A DNA stretch of 64,000 bases from Xanthobacteraceae bacterium (GCA_022844485.1 JALHLQ010000014.1:38383-102382); one strand, 5' to 3'; positions 44,760 to 54,031 are shown, counted from the first letter of the stretch. Translations and numbers: made by a program. Notes: generated from the sequence alone by a model not told the origin.

Positions 44760-46178
44760 ATGGACATGTTCCCGCCATCGGGCTCCAGCGCTCCGGCGAT
44801 CCCGGCCGCGCCGGCCAACAAGCCGGCTTTTCTGCGTGCGTTCATGTTCTCTCCCACCGCCGCGCTGCTGCTGGCCGGGCTCCTGTTGCCCAACCTCCTG
44901 ACCGTCGCGACCCTTGGCTCCTTCATCGACGTCGGCCTGCCGCCGCGCACGGGTGCGATCCTGCTCTATTGCGTGCTGGCGATGGTGGCGCGGCGTATTC
45001 CTTTCGCCGTCACGGCGCTCCTGTTCGCCGCCGTTCTCGCCTACGACTTGGTGTCCACGCTGTCGCTCAGCTTCGGCCTTGCGCCGGAGGAACTGGTCGC
45101 GGCGCTCAATCACGCGCGTCAGGTGAAAGTCTTCGAGTCGCAGCTCTACTTAGCCATGATGGGCATCCTGACGGCGACGTCGGCCGCTACGCTCTACATC
45201 CTGTCGCGCCGCGCCACGCTCGTGCGGGCGAATATCGGCGTCCTTTTTGCCGCGGTCCTCGCCTTCGCCGGCCTCGATTTCGTGAGCAACGTCTCGCCCT
45301 ATTACGCCTTCGGCGGGACGATAGGCGAGAAGGTCCCCGTCGAGTCCGCCGCAAAGGCATCCGGCTTCAGCGCCGCGGCCGGCAACAACGGGCGCAACGT
45401 GGTCTTCGTCATCGTCGAAGGTCTCGGTTATCTCAACGACGCCAAGGCCCGCGGCATGGTGGACGCGCCGTTGTTCGACGCCGGCGTCACCCAGAAATAC
45501 AACGTCTCTATGGGCAAGGTCGGCTATTACGGCTCGACCACTGCCGGCGAGATGCGCGAGCTATGCGACACGCGCGAACGCTACGTCAGCTTCGTCACGA
45601 TGGGACGGTCCTCGTGCCTGCCGAAGAAATTCCGCGATCGCGGCTACACCACCATTTCGGTGCACGGCTTCTCGCAGGAGTTCTTCGAGCGCGAGACCTG
45701 GTACCCGACCGTGGGCTTCGACAAGGAATTGTTCGGCGAGGCGCTGCTGCCGCAGGCCAAGCGGCTGTGCGGCGGGGCGTTCCGCGGCTTTTGCGACGCC
45801 GATCTGCCGCCCATCATCGCGCAGGAGGCGGCCGCCTCGTCGAAGCCGAAATTCATCTACTGGCTCACGCTCAACACCCACATTCCGATCGCGCCGGGCG
45901 AGGCCAAAACCGACCTGGGCTGCGCCAAAGGCCCCGGCGTGTTCGGTCATCCGCAAGTGTGCCAGATGGCGGAGCTGTGGCACGACGTGTTCGCTTCGAT
46001 CGCGCAACTCGCGCTCGATCCGCGCATCGGCCCGGCCGAGATCGTCATCGTCGGGGATCACGCCCCGCCGCTGTGGTCACGCAGCGGGCGCGCGCAGTTC
46101 GAGCCGGGCAAGGTGGCGTGGTATCGGCTCACCCCGCGCGACGACGTCGTCGCAGAAAAGCCTGCGGGCGCCCGCTAG
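44760..46178 (+). CDS. Membrane-bound sulfatase/phosphoethanolamine-transferase-like protein
   Basis: 472 residues from the ATG at 44760 (44766 is also possible). Four or five N-terminal helices (FMFSPTAALLLAGLLLPNL; GAILLYCVLAMVARRIP; FAVTALLFAAVLAYDLV; LYLAMMGILTATSAATLYIL) anchor a periplasmic alkaline-phosphatase-superfamily domain with VVFVIVEGLGYL, YGSTTAGEMREL and VIVGDHAPPL near the end. The order fits sulfatase-like enzymes that modify lipids or glycans. Thr at the nucleophile area (STTAGE) fits the transferase type. Overlaps the dcd stop by two to four bases on the opposite strand. Confidence 0.7.
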   Translation: MDMFPPSGSSAPAIPAAPANKPAFLRAFMFSPTAALLLAGLLLPNLLTVATLGSFIDVGLPPRTGAILLYCVLAMVARRIPFAVTALLFAAVLAYDLVSTLSLSFGLAPEELVAALNHARQVKVFESQLYLAMMGILTATSAATLYILSRRATLVRANIGVLFAAVLAFAGLDFVSNVSPYYAFGGTIGEKVPVESAAKASGFSAAAGNNGRNVVFVIVEGLGYLNDAKARGMVDAPLFDAGVTQKYNVSMGKVGYYGSTTAGEMRELCDTRERYVSFVTMGRSSCLPKKFRDRGYTTISVHGFSQEFFERETWYPTVGFDKELFGEALLPQAKRLCGGAFRGFCDADLPPIIAQEAAASSKPKFIYWLTLNTHIPIAPGEAKTDLGCAKGPGVFGHPQVCQMAELWHDVFASIAQLALDPRIGPAEIVIVGDHAPPLWSRSGRAQFEPGKVAWYRLTPRDDVVAEKPAGAR

Positions 46179-47278
46179 ACCTTGAAATGTTTCGACAGCT
46201 TCAGGCTCTGCGCCTGATAGTTGGAGCCGATGCCCTGGCCGTAGAGCTTGTCGGGCTTGGCGAGCATCTTCTCGTAGACCAGCCGGCCGACGATCTGCCC
46301 GTGCTCGAGGATGAAAGGCACTTCGCGCGAGCGCACTTCCAGCACCGCGCGCGCGCCTTTGCCGCCCGCGCCCGCGTAGCCAAAACCGGGATCGAAGAAG
46401 CCGGCATAGTGCACGCGGAATTCGCCGACCAGCGGATCGAACGGCACCATCTCGGCGGCATAATCGGGCGGCACCTGCACCGCTTCCTTCGAGGCCAGGA
46501 TGTAGAACTCGTTCGGATCGAGAATGAGGCTCTTGTCGGGACGCGCCTGCATCGGCTCCCAGAAGTCGGCGACCGCATAGCCGGCGCGCCGCTCGACGTC
46601 GATCAAGCCGGTGTGCCGCTTGGCGCGGTAGCCGACCAGGCCGCCGGGCCCGAGGCCCGAGAGGTCGACGCCGACCGCGACGCCTTCGCTGACATCGGCG
46701 TTGTCCGTGTCGACCAGCCGCTCGCGCGCGTGCAGCTCGCGCAAGGCGTCGGCGCCGAGCAGCGCGTGGCCGTGGCGGAAGCGGATCTGCGACAGGCGCG
46801 AGCCCTCGCGCACCAGCACCGGGAAGGTGCGCGGCGAAATCTCGGCGTAAAGCGGACCGTGATAGCCCGGCGCGATGCGGTCGAAGCCGCGGATCTCGTC
46901 GGCGATCACCCGCGTGAAGACGTCGAGCCGGCCGGTCGAGCTCTTCGGGTTGGCGGCGGCGGCGATGTCGCCGGGCAGCGCCAGGCTTTCCAGGATCGGC
47001 ACGATGTAGACGCAGCCGGTCTCCAGCACGGCGCCGTCGGTGAGCGCGAATTCGTGCAGCTTCAATTCGTCGATGCGCTTGGCGACCGTGGTCGAGCCGG
47101 GCAGGAAGCTTGCGCGCACGCGATAGGCCACTTCGCCGAGCCGCAAGTCGAGGCTCGCCGGCTGGATCTGGTCGGGCGCGAAGTCGTACGCCGGCAGGAT
47201 CGCACCGTCGGCGGCCAGCCGCGCGATCATGCGGTCGGGCAGGATGCCCTTGTCCTCGACGGCGAAGGAAAGTGCCAC
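46175..47278 (-). CDS. dcd: 2'-deoxycytidine 5'-triphosphate deaminase (double-domain DCD family)
   Basis: 367 residues, twice the length of the usual Dcd, as in the alphaproteobacterial DCD family with an N- and a C-terminal dUTPase-like half. Both halves show the family motifs: PASLDLRLGEVAYRVR and GDIAAAANPKSSTGRLDVF, PGYHGPLYAEISPRTFPVLV in the first; KSLILDPNEFYILAS and VHYAGFFDPGFGYAG, PFILEHGQIVGRLVYEKM in the second. It deaminates dCTP to dUTP for dTMP synthesis. The start is at 47278; dcd and metZ diverge from the gap that holds the riboswitch. Confidence 0.85.
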   Translation of the reverse strand: MALSFAVEDKGILPDRMIARLAADGAILPAYDFAPDQIQPASLDLRLGEVAYRVRASFLPGSTTVAKRIDELKLHEFALTDGAVLETGCVYIVPILESLALPGDIAAAANPKSSTGRLDVFTRVIADEIRGFDRIAPGYHGPLYAEISPRTFPVLVREGSRLSQIRFRHGHALLGADALRELHARERLVDTDNADVSEGVAVGVDLSGLGPGGLVGYRAKRHTGLIDVERRAGYAVADFWEPMQARPDKSLILDPNEFYILASKEAVQVPPDYAAEMVPFDPLVGEFRVHYAGFFDPGFGYAGAGGKGARAVLEVRSREVPFILEHGQIVGRLVYEKMLAKPDKLYGQGIGSNYQAQSLKLSKHFKV

Positions 47279-47360
47279 GTCTAAAGCCCCAAATGGACGG
47301 CCGATCTAACCCGACGGGCGCCTTGACGGGAAGCCGCCCTCCCCGCTACAAAGGCTTTAT

Positions 47361-47414
47361 CCCGTGGTCATTTGAGCCGGCCGGCTTGCAGCCACGTAAA
47401 ACAAATCGCTAAAA
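47361..47414 (+). ncRNA. SAM-II riboswitch
   Basis: The SAM-II core is recognisable: CGTGGTCATTTGA, CCGGCTTGCAGCCACGT, AAAACAAATCGCTAAAA in this order. The CGTGG/CCACG stem and the AAATCGCTAAA pseudoknot strand are present. In alphaproteobacteria SAM-II controls metX/metZ-type genes in response to S-adenosylmethionine, which fits the metZ gene beginning at 47486. Confidence 0.9.
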
Positions 47415-47464
47415 GGCCGGGGACGCGTGTGCCCGGCCGAGATTATTCTCCGGCCGGTTTTTTT
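47415..47464 (+). terminator. Two mutually exclusive hairpins, the second a terminator with T-run
   Basis: GGCCGGG (47415-47421) can pair with CCCGGCC (47432-47438). Alternatively CCGGCC (47433-47438) pairs with GGCCGG (47452-47457), followed by seven T (47458-47464). The shared segment means only one forms at a time, so SAM binding could tip the switch to or from termination. Confidence 0.7.
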
Positions 47465-47485
47465 GTTGGCTCAAAGGAGGGCCGC

Positions 47486-48676
47486 ATGCCCGCGCCCGAC
47501 TCCAAGAAATACCGGCCCGAGACCAATCTCGTCCACGCCGGCACGCTCCGCTCTCAGTTCAACGAGATGTCGGAGGCGATCTTCCTGACCCAGGGCTACA
47601 TCTACGAAAGCGCGGAAGCCTGCGAGGCGCGCTTTGCCGGCAAGATCCCGGGTTACGTCTACTCACGCTATTCCAACCCGACCATGAGCATGTTCGAGCA
47701 GCGCATGGCCGCGCTCGAAGGCGCCGAAGCCGCGCGTTCGACCGCGACCGGCATGGCGGCGGTCACCACCGCGCTGATGGGCCTGGTCAAGGCGGGCGAC
47801 CATGTCGTCGCCGCCAAGGCGCTGTTCGGCTCCTGCCGCTGGGTGATCGAGGACTGGCTCGGCCGCTTCGGCGTGACCTCGACGCTGGTCGACGGCAAGG
47901 ACTTGCAGGCGTGGAAGCAGGCGGTGCGGCCGAACACCAAGGCGTTCTTCATGGAGACGCCGACCAACCCGACGCTGGAGGTCTACGACATCCAGGCGGT
48001 GGCCGACATCGCGCACAATGCCGGCGCGCAGTTCGTGGTCGACAACGTGTTCGCGACGCCGCTGTACCAGAGCCCGCTCACGCTCGGGGCCGACTGCGTG
48101 GTCTATTCGGCGACCAAGCACATCGACGGCCAGGGCCGCGTGCTCGGCGGCGTCATCCTCGCCTCCGAGAAGTTCATCATGGACCACATCCATCAGGTGA
48201 TCCGGCAGACCGGCCCGTCGCTGTCGCCGTTCAATGCTTGGGTGCTGCTCAAGGGCCTGGAGACCTTGTCGGTGCGCGTGCAGCGGCAGACCGAGAACGC
48301 GGCGGCGGTGTCGGCAGCGCTCGACCAACACAAGAAGCTCACGCGGCTGATTTACCCGGGCCGCAGCGACCATCCGCAGGCCGACATCATCGCCAAGCAG
48401 ATGCGCGCCGGCTCCAACCTGGTCTCGTTCGAGATCAAGGGCGGCAAGGAAGGCGCGTTCCGCTTCCTCAACGGCCTCAAGCTCATCGGCATCACCAACA
48501 ATCTCGGCGATTCCAAGAGCCTGATCACGCACCCGACCACGACGACGCACCAGCGGCTGACGCCCGAGCAGCGCGCCGAGCTCGGCATCGGCGACGGGCT
48601 GGTGCGGCTGTCGTGCGGGCTCGAGCACGCCGACGACATCGTCGAAGACCTGCTGACCGCGCTCGATAAAATCTGA
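47486..48676 (+). CDS. metZ: O-succinylhomoserine sulfhydrylase MetZ
   Basis: 396 residues of the Cys/Met-metabolism PLP enzyme family. The PLP lysine is in YSATKHIDGQGR (near residue 212); the substrate-site motifs SRYSNPTMSMFE and STATGMAAVTTALM are present. It makes homocysteine from O-succinylhomoserine and sulfide. AAGGAGGG lies before the ATG at 47486; longer in-frame versions read through the riboswitch and are rejected. It is controlled by the SAM-II element upstream. Confidence 0.9.
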   Translation: MPAPDSKKYRPETNLVHAGTLRSQFNEMSEAIFLTQGYIYESAEACEARFAGKIPGYVYSRYSNPTMSMFEQRMAALEGAEAARSTATGMAAVTTALMGLVKAGDHVVAAKALFGSCRWVIEDWLGRFGVTSTLVDGKDLQAWKQAVRPNTKAFFMETPTNPTLEVYDIQAVADIAHNAGAQFVVDNVFATPLYQSPLTLGADCVVYSATKHIDGQGRVLGGVILASEKFIMDHIHQVIRQTGPSLSPFNAWVLLKGLETLSVRVQRQTENAAAVSAALDQHKKLTRLIYPGRSDHPQADIIAKQMRAGSNLVSFEIKGGKEGAFRFLNGLKLIGITNNLGDSKSLITHPTTTTHQRLTPEQRAELGIGDGLVRLSCGLEHADDIVEDLLTALDKI

Positions 48677-48683
48677 AGTTTAT

Positions 48684-48705
48684 CCCGGGGCCTGCGCGCC
48701 CCGGG
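48684..48705. terminator. GC-rich hairpin between convergent metZ and SGNH gene
   Basis: CCCGGGGC (48684-48691) and GCCCCGGG (48698-48705) form an eight-pair stem with a six-base loop. It lies eight bases after the metZ stop and four bases after the stop of the converging gene, so it may stop both. Confidence 0.6.
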
Positions 48706-48708
48706 CGG

Positions 48709-49515
48709 CTACCAGTCGATGTGCGGCAGCGCGGTCGCCGACATCACCGGCCGCTTGACGGCTTCGGCGATGGCTAGCCCAAGGCCCTTGGCCATGCAGG
48801 CATAGCTCCAGTCGTTCAGATGCAACCCGTCAGGGTGCACGAAAGTCTCGAACGACAGCTTGTCGATCTGATGCCACGCCTTCATCACCTCGTAGCGGCG
48901 GAACAGGTCGACGTTCTCTTCCTTGGCGGTGAAAGAGATGAGATCGACCATGCGCTGGGCGTCCGGCTTGACGATCACCTTGGGCGCGAACTGCGGATCG
49001 ATCAGCACGAGGTCGGCGCCGGTCGCGCGGACCTTGCGGATGCCGGCGCGGATCGCCTCGCCATGATCGCCGATCTTGTGGTCGCGAATGACCGAATTGG
49101 TGCCGAGCTGCCAGAGCACCAGGTCCGGCTTGGCCTGCACCACCGCGCTGTCGAAGCGCTTGAGCATGTCGCCGATTTCCTCGCCGCCGACGCCGCGATT
49201 GAGCATCGTGAAGGAACGGTTCGGGAAGTGCTGCTTGAGCTCGAGCGCGAGCCGGCTCGGATAGCTCGCCGCCGGCGAGCTGGCGCCCGCGCCTTGCGTC
49301 GAGGACGATCCGATCGCGACGACGGTGATCGGCTCGTTCAACGCGATCTTGCGCGCGACGCGCGCCAGCGGATGGTTGAGGCGCAGGAGATCGGCGCGCT
49401 CGCGGCAGGGCGGCCCGCCGGCCTGGTCGGCGCGCGCGGACAGCGGCGCGAAGGCGGCGAGCAGCACGGCGACAGCGAACGGCCACGCCGCACGGAAAAA
49501 GGCGTCACGCTTCAA
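48709..49515 (-). CDS. Secreted SGNH/GDSL-type hydrolase
   Basis: 268 residues with a signal peptide (PFAVAVLLAAFAPLSARADQ). Family blocks are clear: block I VVAIGSSSTQGAGASSPAASYP (nucleophile Ser), a Gly in NRGVGGEEIGD, Asn in LWQLGTNSVIRD, and C-terminal FVHPDGLHLND with the Asp-x-x-His pair. These enzymes remove acyl groups from sugars or lipids in the periplasm. It is the last of a leftward group with the SGNH-like gene and the OpgC-like gene. Confidence 0.85.
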   Translation of the reverse strand: MKRDAFFRAAWPFAVAVLLAAFAPLSARADQAGGPPCRERADLLRLNHPLARVARKIALNEPITVVAIGSSSTQGAGASSPAASYPSRLALELKQHFPNRSFTMLNRGVGGEEIGDMLKRFDSAVVQAKPDLVLWQLGTNSVIRDHKIGDHGEAIRAGIRKVRATGADLVLIDPQFAPKVIVKPDAQRMVDLISFTAKEENVDLFRRYEVMKAWHQIDKLSFETFVHPDGLHLNDWSYACMAKGLGLAIAEAVKRPVMSATALPHIDW

Positions 49516-49611
49516 GATGAGAATCCCCCGGCCCGATCCGTCACTCGTCCCGCTCGATTATCCCCGAAAACCGGTTCACGAGTCACTAGCACGCGGAACT
49601 GACCCGCGGAC

Positions 49612-50361
49612 TTAGCGCCGCTCGAGTCCCGGCGGCGTCTCCGGTTTGGCCGCATCGACCACGAGATCGGCCAAAAGACGCCCAATGCAATCATGAACGC
49701 GCGCGGCTATGTCAAGTTTTTTCGTGGCGGAATGAAGGTCGAACGTACCGAGATCTGCCCATGTTTTCATGACGCTGAAGCGGTCGAACACCGGCACCTC
49801 TTGCTGCACTGCAACCCAACGCATGTACTCGGAGTAGGCGCCGAGAGCGATCATCGATTCCGTACGCGGGCTGTACTGGGAATTGACCAATACGACATCG
49901 CTGCCCGCAGAACGGCTGATGGTGATGCCCTTGTCCAAGGCCTGGCTGTACTGGTCCAAATCGACCGACAGCATGGCGTCCACGGTTCCCGACTGCCAGA
50001 CCAAGAGCGCGGGCTTGGCAGCCAAGGCCGCCGGCAGGGCCTGCACCATTTCGGCGGCCGTGCGGCGGGCTTTGACGTCGGCGGTTACGATCACTTTGAC
50101 GCCGGGAAGTTTGGCGGCAAGCGCGTTTTGCAGACGTGCCGGATAGGCGTTCCGGGCGCCCTCGGGCCCCGGCAGGCTCGACGACCCGGCCCCCATGACC
50201 AGAATATCGAGTTTCTTGGACGCAATGGCGCGCGCGACCTGCGGGAGCTTTACGCCGTTTTCGATGAGGTGCTCAGCCACCCGGCACTCGGCAGGCTGCT
50301 CAGCCAAAGCCGGCCCTGCCAGCATCAGAAATGCCAGCAGGAGTGGTACACGCCCGGTCAT
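49612..50361 (-). CDS. Second secreted SGNH-like protein, divergent
   Basis: 249 residues with a signal peptide (VPLLLAFLMLAGPALAEQ). It has ILVMGAGSSSLPGPEG in the block I position with Ser, and LVWQSGTVDAM in the place of the Asn block, but the C-terminal Asp-x-x-His is replaced by a region (DLHSATKKLDIAARVHDC) that is less clear. It probably descends from the same family and may be non-catalytic. It starts in a four-base overlap with the OpgC-like gene stop, so they are one operon. Confidence 0.7.
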   Translation of the reverse strand: MTGRVPLLLAFLMLAGPALAEQPAECRVAEHLIENGVKLPQVARAIASKKLDILVMGAGSSSLPGPEGARNAYPARLQNALAAKLPGVKVIVTADVKARRTAAEMVQALPAALAAKPALLVWQSGTVDAMLSVDLDQYSQALDKGITISRSAGSDVVLVNSQYSPRTESMIALGAYSEYMRWVAVQQEVPVFDRFSVMKTWADLGTFDLHSATKKLDIAARVHDCIGRLLADLVVDAAKPETPPGLERR

Positions 50362-51512
50362 GCGTCACCCACCGCGAAGCCCGGCTTCGTCGTGGGCGGC
50401 CGCGGTCCCTGTCTTTCTACGCGCTTATACCACGAAAGCAGAGCCGCTGCGCCAACCATGGCGGCGATGCCGGCGACGCTGACGATGACATGGGTAATGA
50501 CACGATTGGACACCTCCATGAACACGAAGTGGCCGGCGAAGGACAGGAATACCCCGAGACAGAATATCTCCAGCGAATGCTGGCCGCAGACGATCGCCGG
50601 CCAGAAGATGCGCGATCGCAGCGCGGGCCAGCCGCGCGGCACCAGCCAGATGGTGACGACGGCAAGCGAGAGGAAATGCATGATGCGCAGTACGTCGAGA
50701 TTGGCCTTGTCGATCGGATAGATCACCTCGGCGACGATCTTCGGCACATAGGGTCCAAGCCGCGGGAAATACCAGGTCATGGCGATGCAGAAGGCGAACA
50801 CCAGGTAGGCGATCGCAAGTCCCACCGTCACTTTCGAACTGAGCGCGCGCGACAGGCTCTGCGCGCCGCCCAGCGCGCACCAGGCGCCAAACGTGAAGAG
50901 CAGTTGCCAGGCGAACGGGTTGAACACCCAGGTTCCGCTCGGATAGGCCGGAAGGCTCCAGCCGAAGACCCACGTCAGGGCGTACAGTGTGGCCGACGCG
51001 ATCAACGCCAGCGAGGGCGCGCGCAACAGCAGCCACAGTGTCGGCGCGAATCCGAGCAGCAGCACGATGTAGAGCGGCAGCACGTCCATGTTGACGGGCT
51101 TGAACTTGAGCATCAAGGCCTGAAGGATGGTGACGTCGGGTTCTTTCAGGAAGTCACGTATGCCCATTTCTTCCGTGTACAGCGGATTCTCGAACGACTG
51201 CGCGATGTAGGCGATCTCGGCGAGATAGATCGCGAACAGGAAGACATGTGCGACATAGATCTGCCAGGCACGCTTGAGCACGCGGGCCGAGGCGACGACG
51301 AAGCCGTTGTCGCGCATGGCCCGGCCATAGACGAAGGCGGCGGTAAAACCGGAGATGAAGACGAAGATTTCGGTGGCGTCGCTGAAGCCATAGTTGCGGA
51401 TGGTGATCCAGCTCACGGCGTTGGACGGGATGTGGTCGAGAAAGATCAGCCAGAGCGCCAGACCGCGGAACAAATCGAGGCGAAGATCGCGTTCGGTCGA
51501 AACCGGCGGCAT
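50358..51512 (-). CDS. OpgC-family membrane acyltransferase-like protein
   Basis: 384 residues from the ATG at 51512. Ten hydrophobic segments with the OpgC/acyltransferase-3 start DLRLDLFRGLALWLIFLDHI and SDATEIFVFISGFTAAFVYG; later WVFNPFAWQLLFTFGAW and HSLEIFCLGVFLSFAGHFV. In OpgC proteins the enzyme succinylates periplasmic glucans. The following two SGNH-like genes fit acyl removal or transfer on surface glycans. The start is supported by the usual short cytoplasmic MPPVSTERD head. Confidence 0.85.
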   Translation of the reverse strand: MPPVSTERDLRLDLFRGLALWLIFLDHIPSNAVSWITIRNYGFSDATEIFVFISGFTAAFVYGRAMRDNGFVVASARVLKRAWQIYVAHVFLFAIYLAEIAYIAQSFENPLYTEEMGIRDFLKEPDVTILQALMLKFKPVNMDVLPLYIVLLLGFAPTLWLLLRAPSLALIASATLYALTWVFGWSLPAYPSGTWVFNPFAWQLLFTFGAWCALGGAQSLSRALSSKVTVGLAIAYLVFAFCIAMTWYFPRLGPYVPKIVAEVIYPIDKANLDVLRIMHFLSLAVVTIWLVPRGWPALRSRIFWPAIVCGQHSLEIFCLGVFLSFAGHFVFMEVSNRVITHVIVSVAGIAAMVGAAALLSWYKRVERQGPRPPTTKPGFAVGDA

Positions 51513-51664
51513 GAACGGCTTTTCTTTCGTGCGGCGTTTCGGCCATAATCCCGGAGCAAGCGCAGAGTACAAGACCCTGTCGCGTAAAATTTACCGGGCG
51601 GTCGGCACATGAGTAGAACAAAAACCGGGCAACGGGAAGCGCGCGTCGGCGCGGAGGCCGCTTG

Positions 51665-52072
51665 ATGGCCGGCTCTGCCATCTATCGTGCCGTCACCCGC
51701 AAGATCGAGGTCACGGTCAGGCCGCGCTTTCTGTCCGAGCGCTCCTCGCCCACCAACGGCTATTATTTCTGGGCATATACCATCGAGATCACCAATCTCG
51801 GCGAGGAGACGGTGCAGCTCAAGACGCGCCACTGGCGCATCACCGACGAGCTCGGCCGCCTGCAGGAAGTCAAAGGGCCGGGCGTGGTCGGCGAGGAGCC
51901 GGTGCTCAAGCCGGGCGCCTCGTTCGAATACACCAGCGGCGTCCCGCTGCCGACGCCGTCCGGCTTCATGGTGGGCAGCTACGGCATGATCGGCGCCGGC
52001 GGCGAGCATTTCGATATCGAGATCCCGGCCTTTTCGCTCGATTCGACCAACGGCGCGCGGACGCTCAATTGA
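51665..52072 (+). CDS. apaG: ApaG protein
   Basis: 135 residues of the single-domain ApaG/DUF525 beta-sandwich: VTVRPRFLSERSSPTNGYYF, WAYTIEITNLGEETVQLKTR, HWRITDELGRLQEVKGPGVV, GEEPVLKPGASFEYTSGVPL and GFMVGSYGM. The function is uncertain; bacterial members have been linked to nucleotide binding and phosphatase control. A TTG codon precedes the ATG at 51665. It is divergent from the OpgC-like gene. Confidence 0.9.
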   Translation: MAGSAIYRAVTRKIEVTVRPRFLSERSSPTNGYYFWAYTIEITNLGEETVQLKTRHWRITDELGRLQEVKGPGVVGEEPVLKPGASFEYTSGVPLPTPSGFMVGSYGMIGAGGEHFDIEIPAFSLDSTNGARTLN

Positions 52073-52213
52073 AGCTTCGTGTCCCGGGCGCAGCACAGCG
52101 TGAAACGGTGCGCTGCCGACCCGGCACCGCACAAACTTCTGAAATCTCGAAGACCCCGGATCTGCGGCGCAGCACTTCGCGACGCTCGTGCTGCACCGCG
52201 TCCGGGGCGCGAG

Positions 52214-52924
52214 TCAGAACTCCGGCAAGCAGCCTTTGAACCGGCCGAGCGCCTGGCGCGGCAGGATGGCGAGCACCGCGCCGCCTTGCGCGAAATCCTG
52301 CAGGCTCACGAGATGCGGCTCGTGCAGCGCGACGCAGCCGCCGGTGCCGGTTTTGCCCGGCAGCCGGAGATGGATGAAGATGCAGGAGCCGCCGCGCGCG
52401 GCGCCGCTGCTCGGGTAGTCGACCAGCAGGCCGCGGCGATATTCCGGCACCCGCCACATGTTTTCGCCATGCACCTGGCCGCCGACGCGGGAGCGCGCGG
52501 TGATGGTGTTGTAGGCGCGGTGCGCCGGTTCGTGGACGCAGACGGTACCTTCGGTGAGATGGAGATAGTCCCGCTCCCGCGATGGCGCGAGACCGAAGGG
52601 GCGGCCGATGGCGTAGAAGCCCACGGGGGCGCGCTTGTCGCCTTCGACCTTTACAGGCTCGCCCGCGCGCGCGTGCGAGCGGAAGGGAAAACCCCAGGCC
52701 ATGCCGTTGCGCCCGACCAGCGCGATGACCGGACCGCCGTCCGCCTGCCAGGCCGCACCGGCGTTCGCGCGCGTGTAGCGCTGAAGCCGCGCAGTTGCGG
52801 TGTTCATGGTGTCGGCGGTCACCAGCACAAGCCGCGTGGCCGATGCGAGCGGCTGCGGGCAACTCTGCGCGAGCGCCTGCAAGGGCGTCAGCAGCAAAAC
52901 CATCAACAGCAGGAGTGGACGCAT
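52214..52924 (-). CDS. Secreted L,D-transpeptidase-like protein
   Basis: 236 residues with a signal peptide (LLLLMVLLLTPLQALAQ). It contains HGENMW and GGSCIFIHLRLP, followed by TGTGGCVALHEPHL, the His and Cys motifs of the L,D-transpeptidase catalytic domain (DUF-type branch). It probably modifies peptidoglycan. The longer frame from 52969 adds residues before the signal and is rejected. A second L,D-transpeptidase is at 1856. Confidence 0.8.
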   Translation of the reverse strand: MRPLLLLMVLLLTPLQALAQSCPQPLASATRLVLVTADTMNTATARLQRYTRANAGAAWQADGGPVIALVGRNGMAWGFPFRSHARAGEPVKVEGDKRAPVGFYAIGRPFGLAPSRERDYLHLTEGTVCVHEPAHRAYNTITARSRVGGQVHGENMWRVPEYRRGLLVDYPSSGAARGGSCIFIHLRLPGKTGTGGCVALHEPHLVSLQDFAQGGAVLAILPRQALGRFKGCLPEF

Positions 52925-52994
52925 TGTTTCCCGGTCATGCGCGGGCTCGACGAGGCTCGACCCGCGCATCCATCATAGTCGCAAAGTCGGATGG

Positions 52995-53017
52995 ATTGCC
53001 GGGTCAAGCCCGGCAAT
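52995..53017. repeat. Palindromic intergenic repeat
   Basis: ATTGCCGGG and CCCGGCAAT pair around TCAAG. The form is common between genes in rhizobial chromosomes and lies beyond the hslO stop. Confidence 0.6.
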
Positions 53018-53029
53018 GACGACGCAGGG

Positions 53030-54031
53030 TTAACTCTCTTTCGCCGCGACCTCTTCCGGCGCGAATTCGTAGGTCGCGGCGCAGAACTCGCAGGTCACCG
53101 AGATGCGGCCGTCCTCGACCATGTAATCGCGGTCGTCCTGCGAAAAGCTCTTCAGCATGGACTCCACCGTCTCGCGCGAGCACGAGCATTGCGCCCGCAC
53201 GTCGCCGGCCTGGAACACCCGCACGCCCGGCTCGTGGAAGAGCCGGTAGACCAGCCGCTCGCTCGACAGCGCCGGATCGATCAGTTCGACATCCTCGACG
53301 GTTTCGACCAGCGCGCGGCCTTCCACCCAGGCGTCGTCTTCGGCGACGGTGTGGACGTCGGTGCCTTCCGGCGCATCCCCGGGATGCAGGTCGGCGACGC
53401 GCGCGCGGTCCGCCGATTTCGGCAGGAACTGCAGCATGATGCCGCCGGCGCGCCAGCGATGCTTGGCGCCGCCTTTTTCCGCCCGCAGCTCCTCGGCCAC
53501 TGCGAGGCGAACCCGCGTTGGGATCTGCTCGGAGCGCAGGAAATACTCGTGCGCGGCATCTTCCAGTGAGCCGCCGGTGAGCGCCACCAGGCCCTGGTAG
53601 CGGCTCATGTCGGGGCCCTGGTCGATGGTCATGGCGAGATGGCCCTGCCCGAGCAGTCCGCCGGCATCGGTCTTGCCCGCCGCGATCGCCTCGGCCACGC
53701 GATCCTTGTCGAAGCGCGCGCAGCCGCGCAGCTTGCCGGGGGCGGTGAAGTCCACCACCAGCATGCGCACGGGACCGTCGGTCTGCGTCTGCAAAATGAA
53801 CTTGCCCTCAATCTTGAGGGCGGAGCCGAGCATCACCGTCAGCACCAGCGCCTCGCCCAGGAGCTTGGCCACCGGCGCCGGATAAGCGTGCTTTTCGAGG
53901 ATCTCGTCCACCACCGGGCCGAGCCGCACCACGCGGCCGCGCAGATCGAGCGCGGACACCTCGAAGGGCAATACGATGTCGTCCACGGTCGCAGCCGACG
54001 GGGCGCGGGAGGGAATGTTGGTTTCGGGCAT
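53030..54031 (-). CDS. hslO: Hsp33 redox-regulated chaperone
   Basis: 333 residues. The N-terminal chaperone domain has VVRLGPVVDEILEKHAYP and KIEGKFILQTQTDGPVRMLV; the C-terminal redox switch has the Cys pairs CSC and CEFC (CSCSRETVESMLKSF; VTCEFCAATYEF). Oxidation of these cysteines activates Hsp33 as a holdase. It lies 70 bases after argF, on the same strand, so it may be co-transcribed. Start at 54031 or 54037. Confidence 0.9.
   Translation of the reverse strand: MPETNIPSRAPSAATVDDIVLPFEVSALDLRGRVVRLGPVVDEILEKHAYPAPVAKLLGEALVLTVMLGSALKIEGKFILQTQTDGPVRMLVVDFTAPGKLRGCARFDKDRVAEAIAAGKTDAGGLLGQGHLAMTIDQGPDMSRYQGLVALTGGSLEDAAHEYFLRSEQIPTRVRLAVAEELRAEKGGAKHRWRAGGIMLQFLPKSADRARVADLHPGDAPEGTDVHTVAEDDAWVEGRALVETVEDVELIDPALSSERLVYRLFHEPGVRVFQAGDVRAQCSCSRETVESMLKSFSQDDRDYMVEDGRISVTCEFCAATYEFAPEEVAAKES

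Noticed and set aside
44969..47284. A 771-codon frame on the plus strand
   Set aside because: It is a shadow over the sulfatase-like gene and antisense to dcd; its Arg/Ala-rich composition is typical of high-GC shadows.
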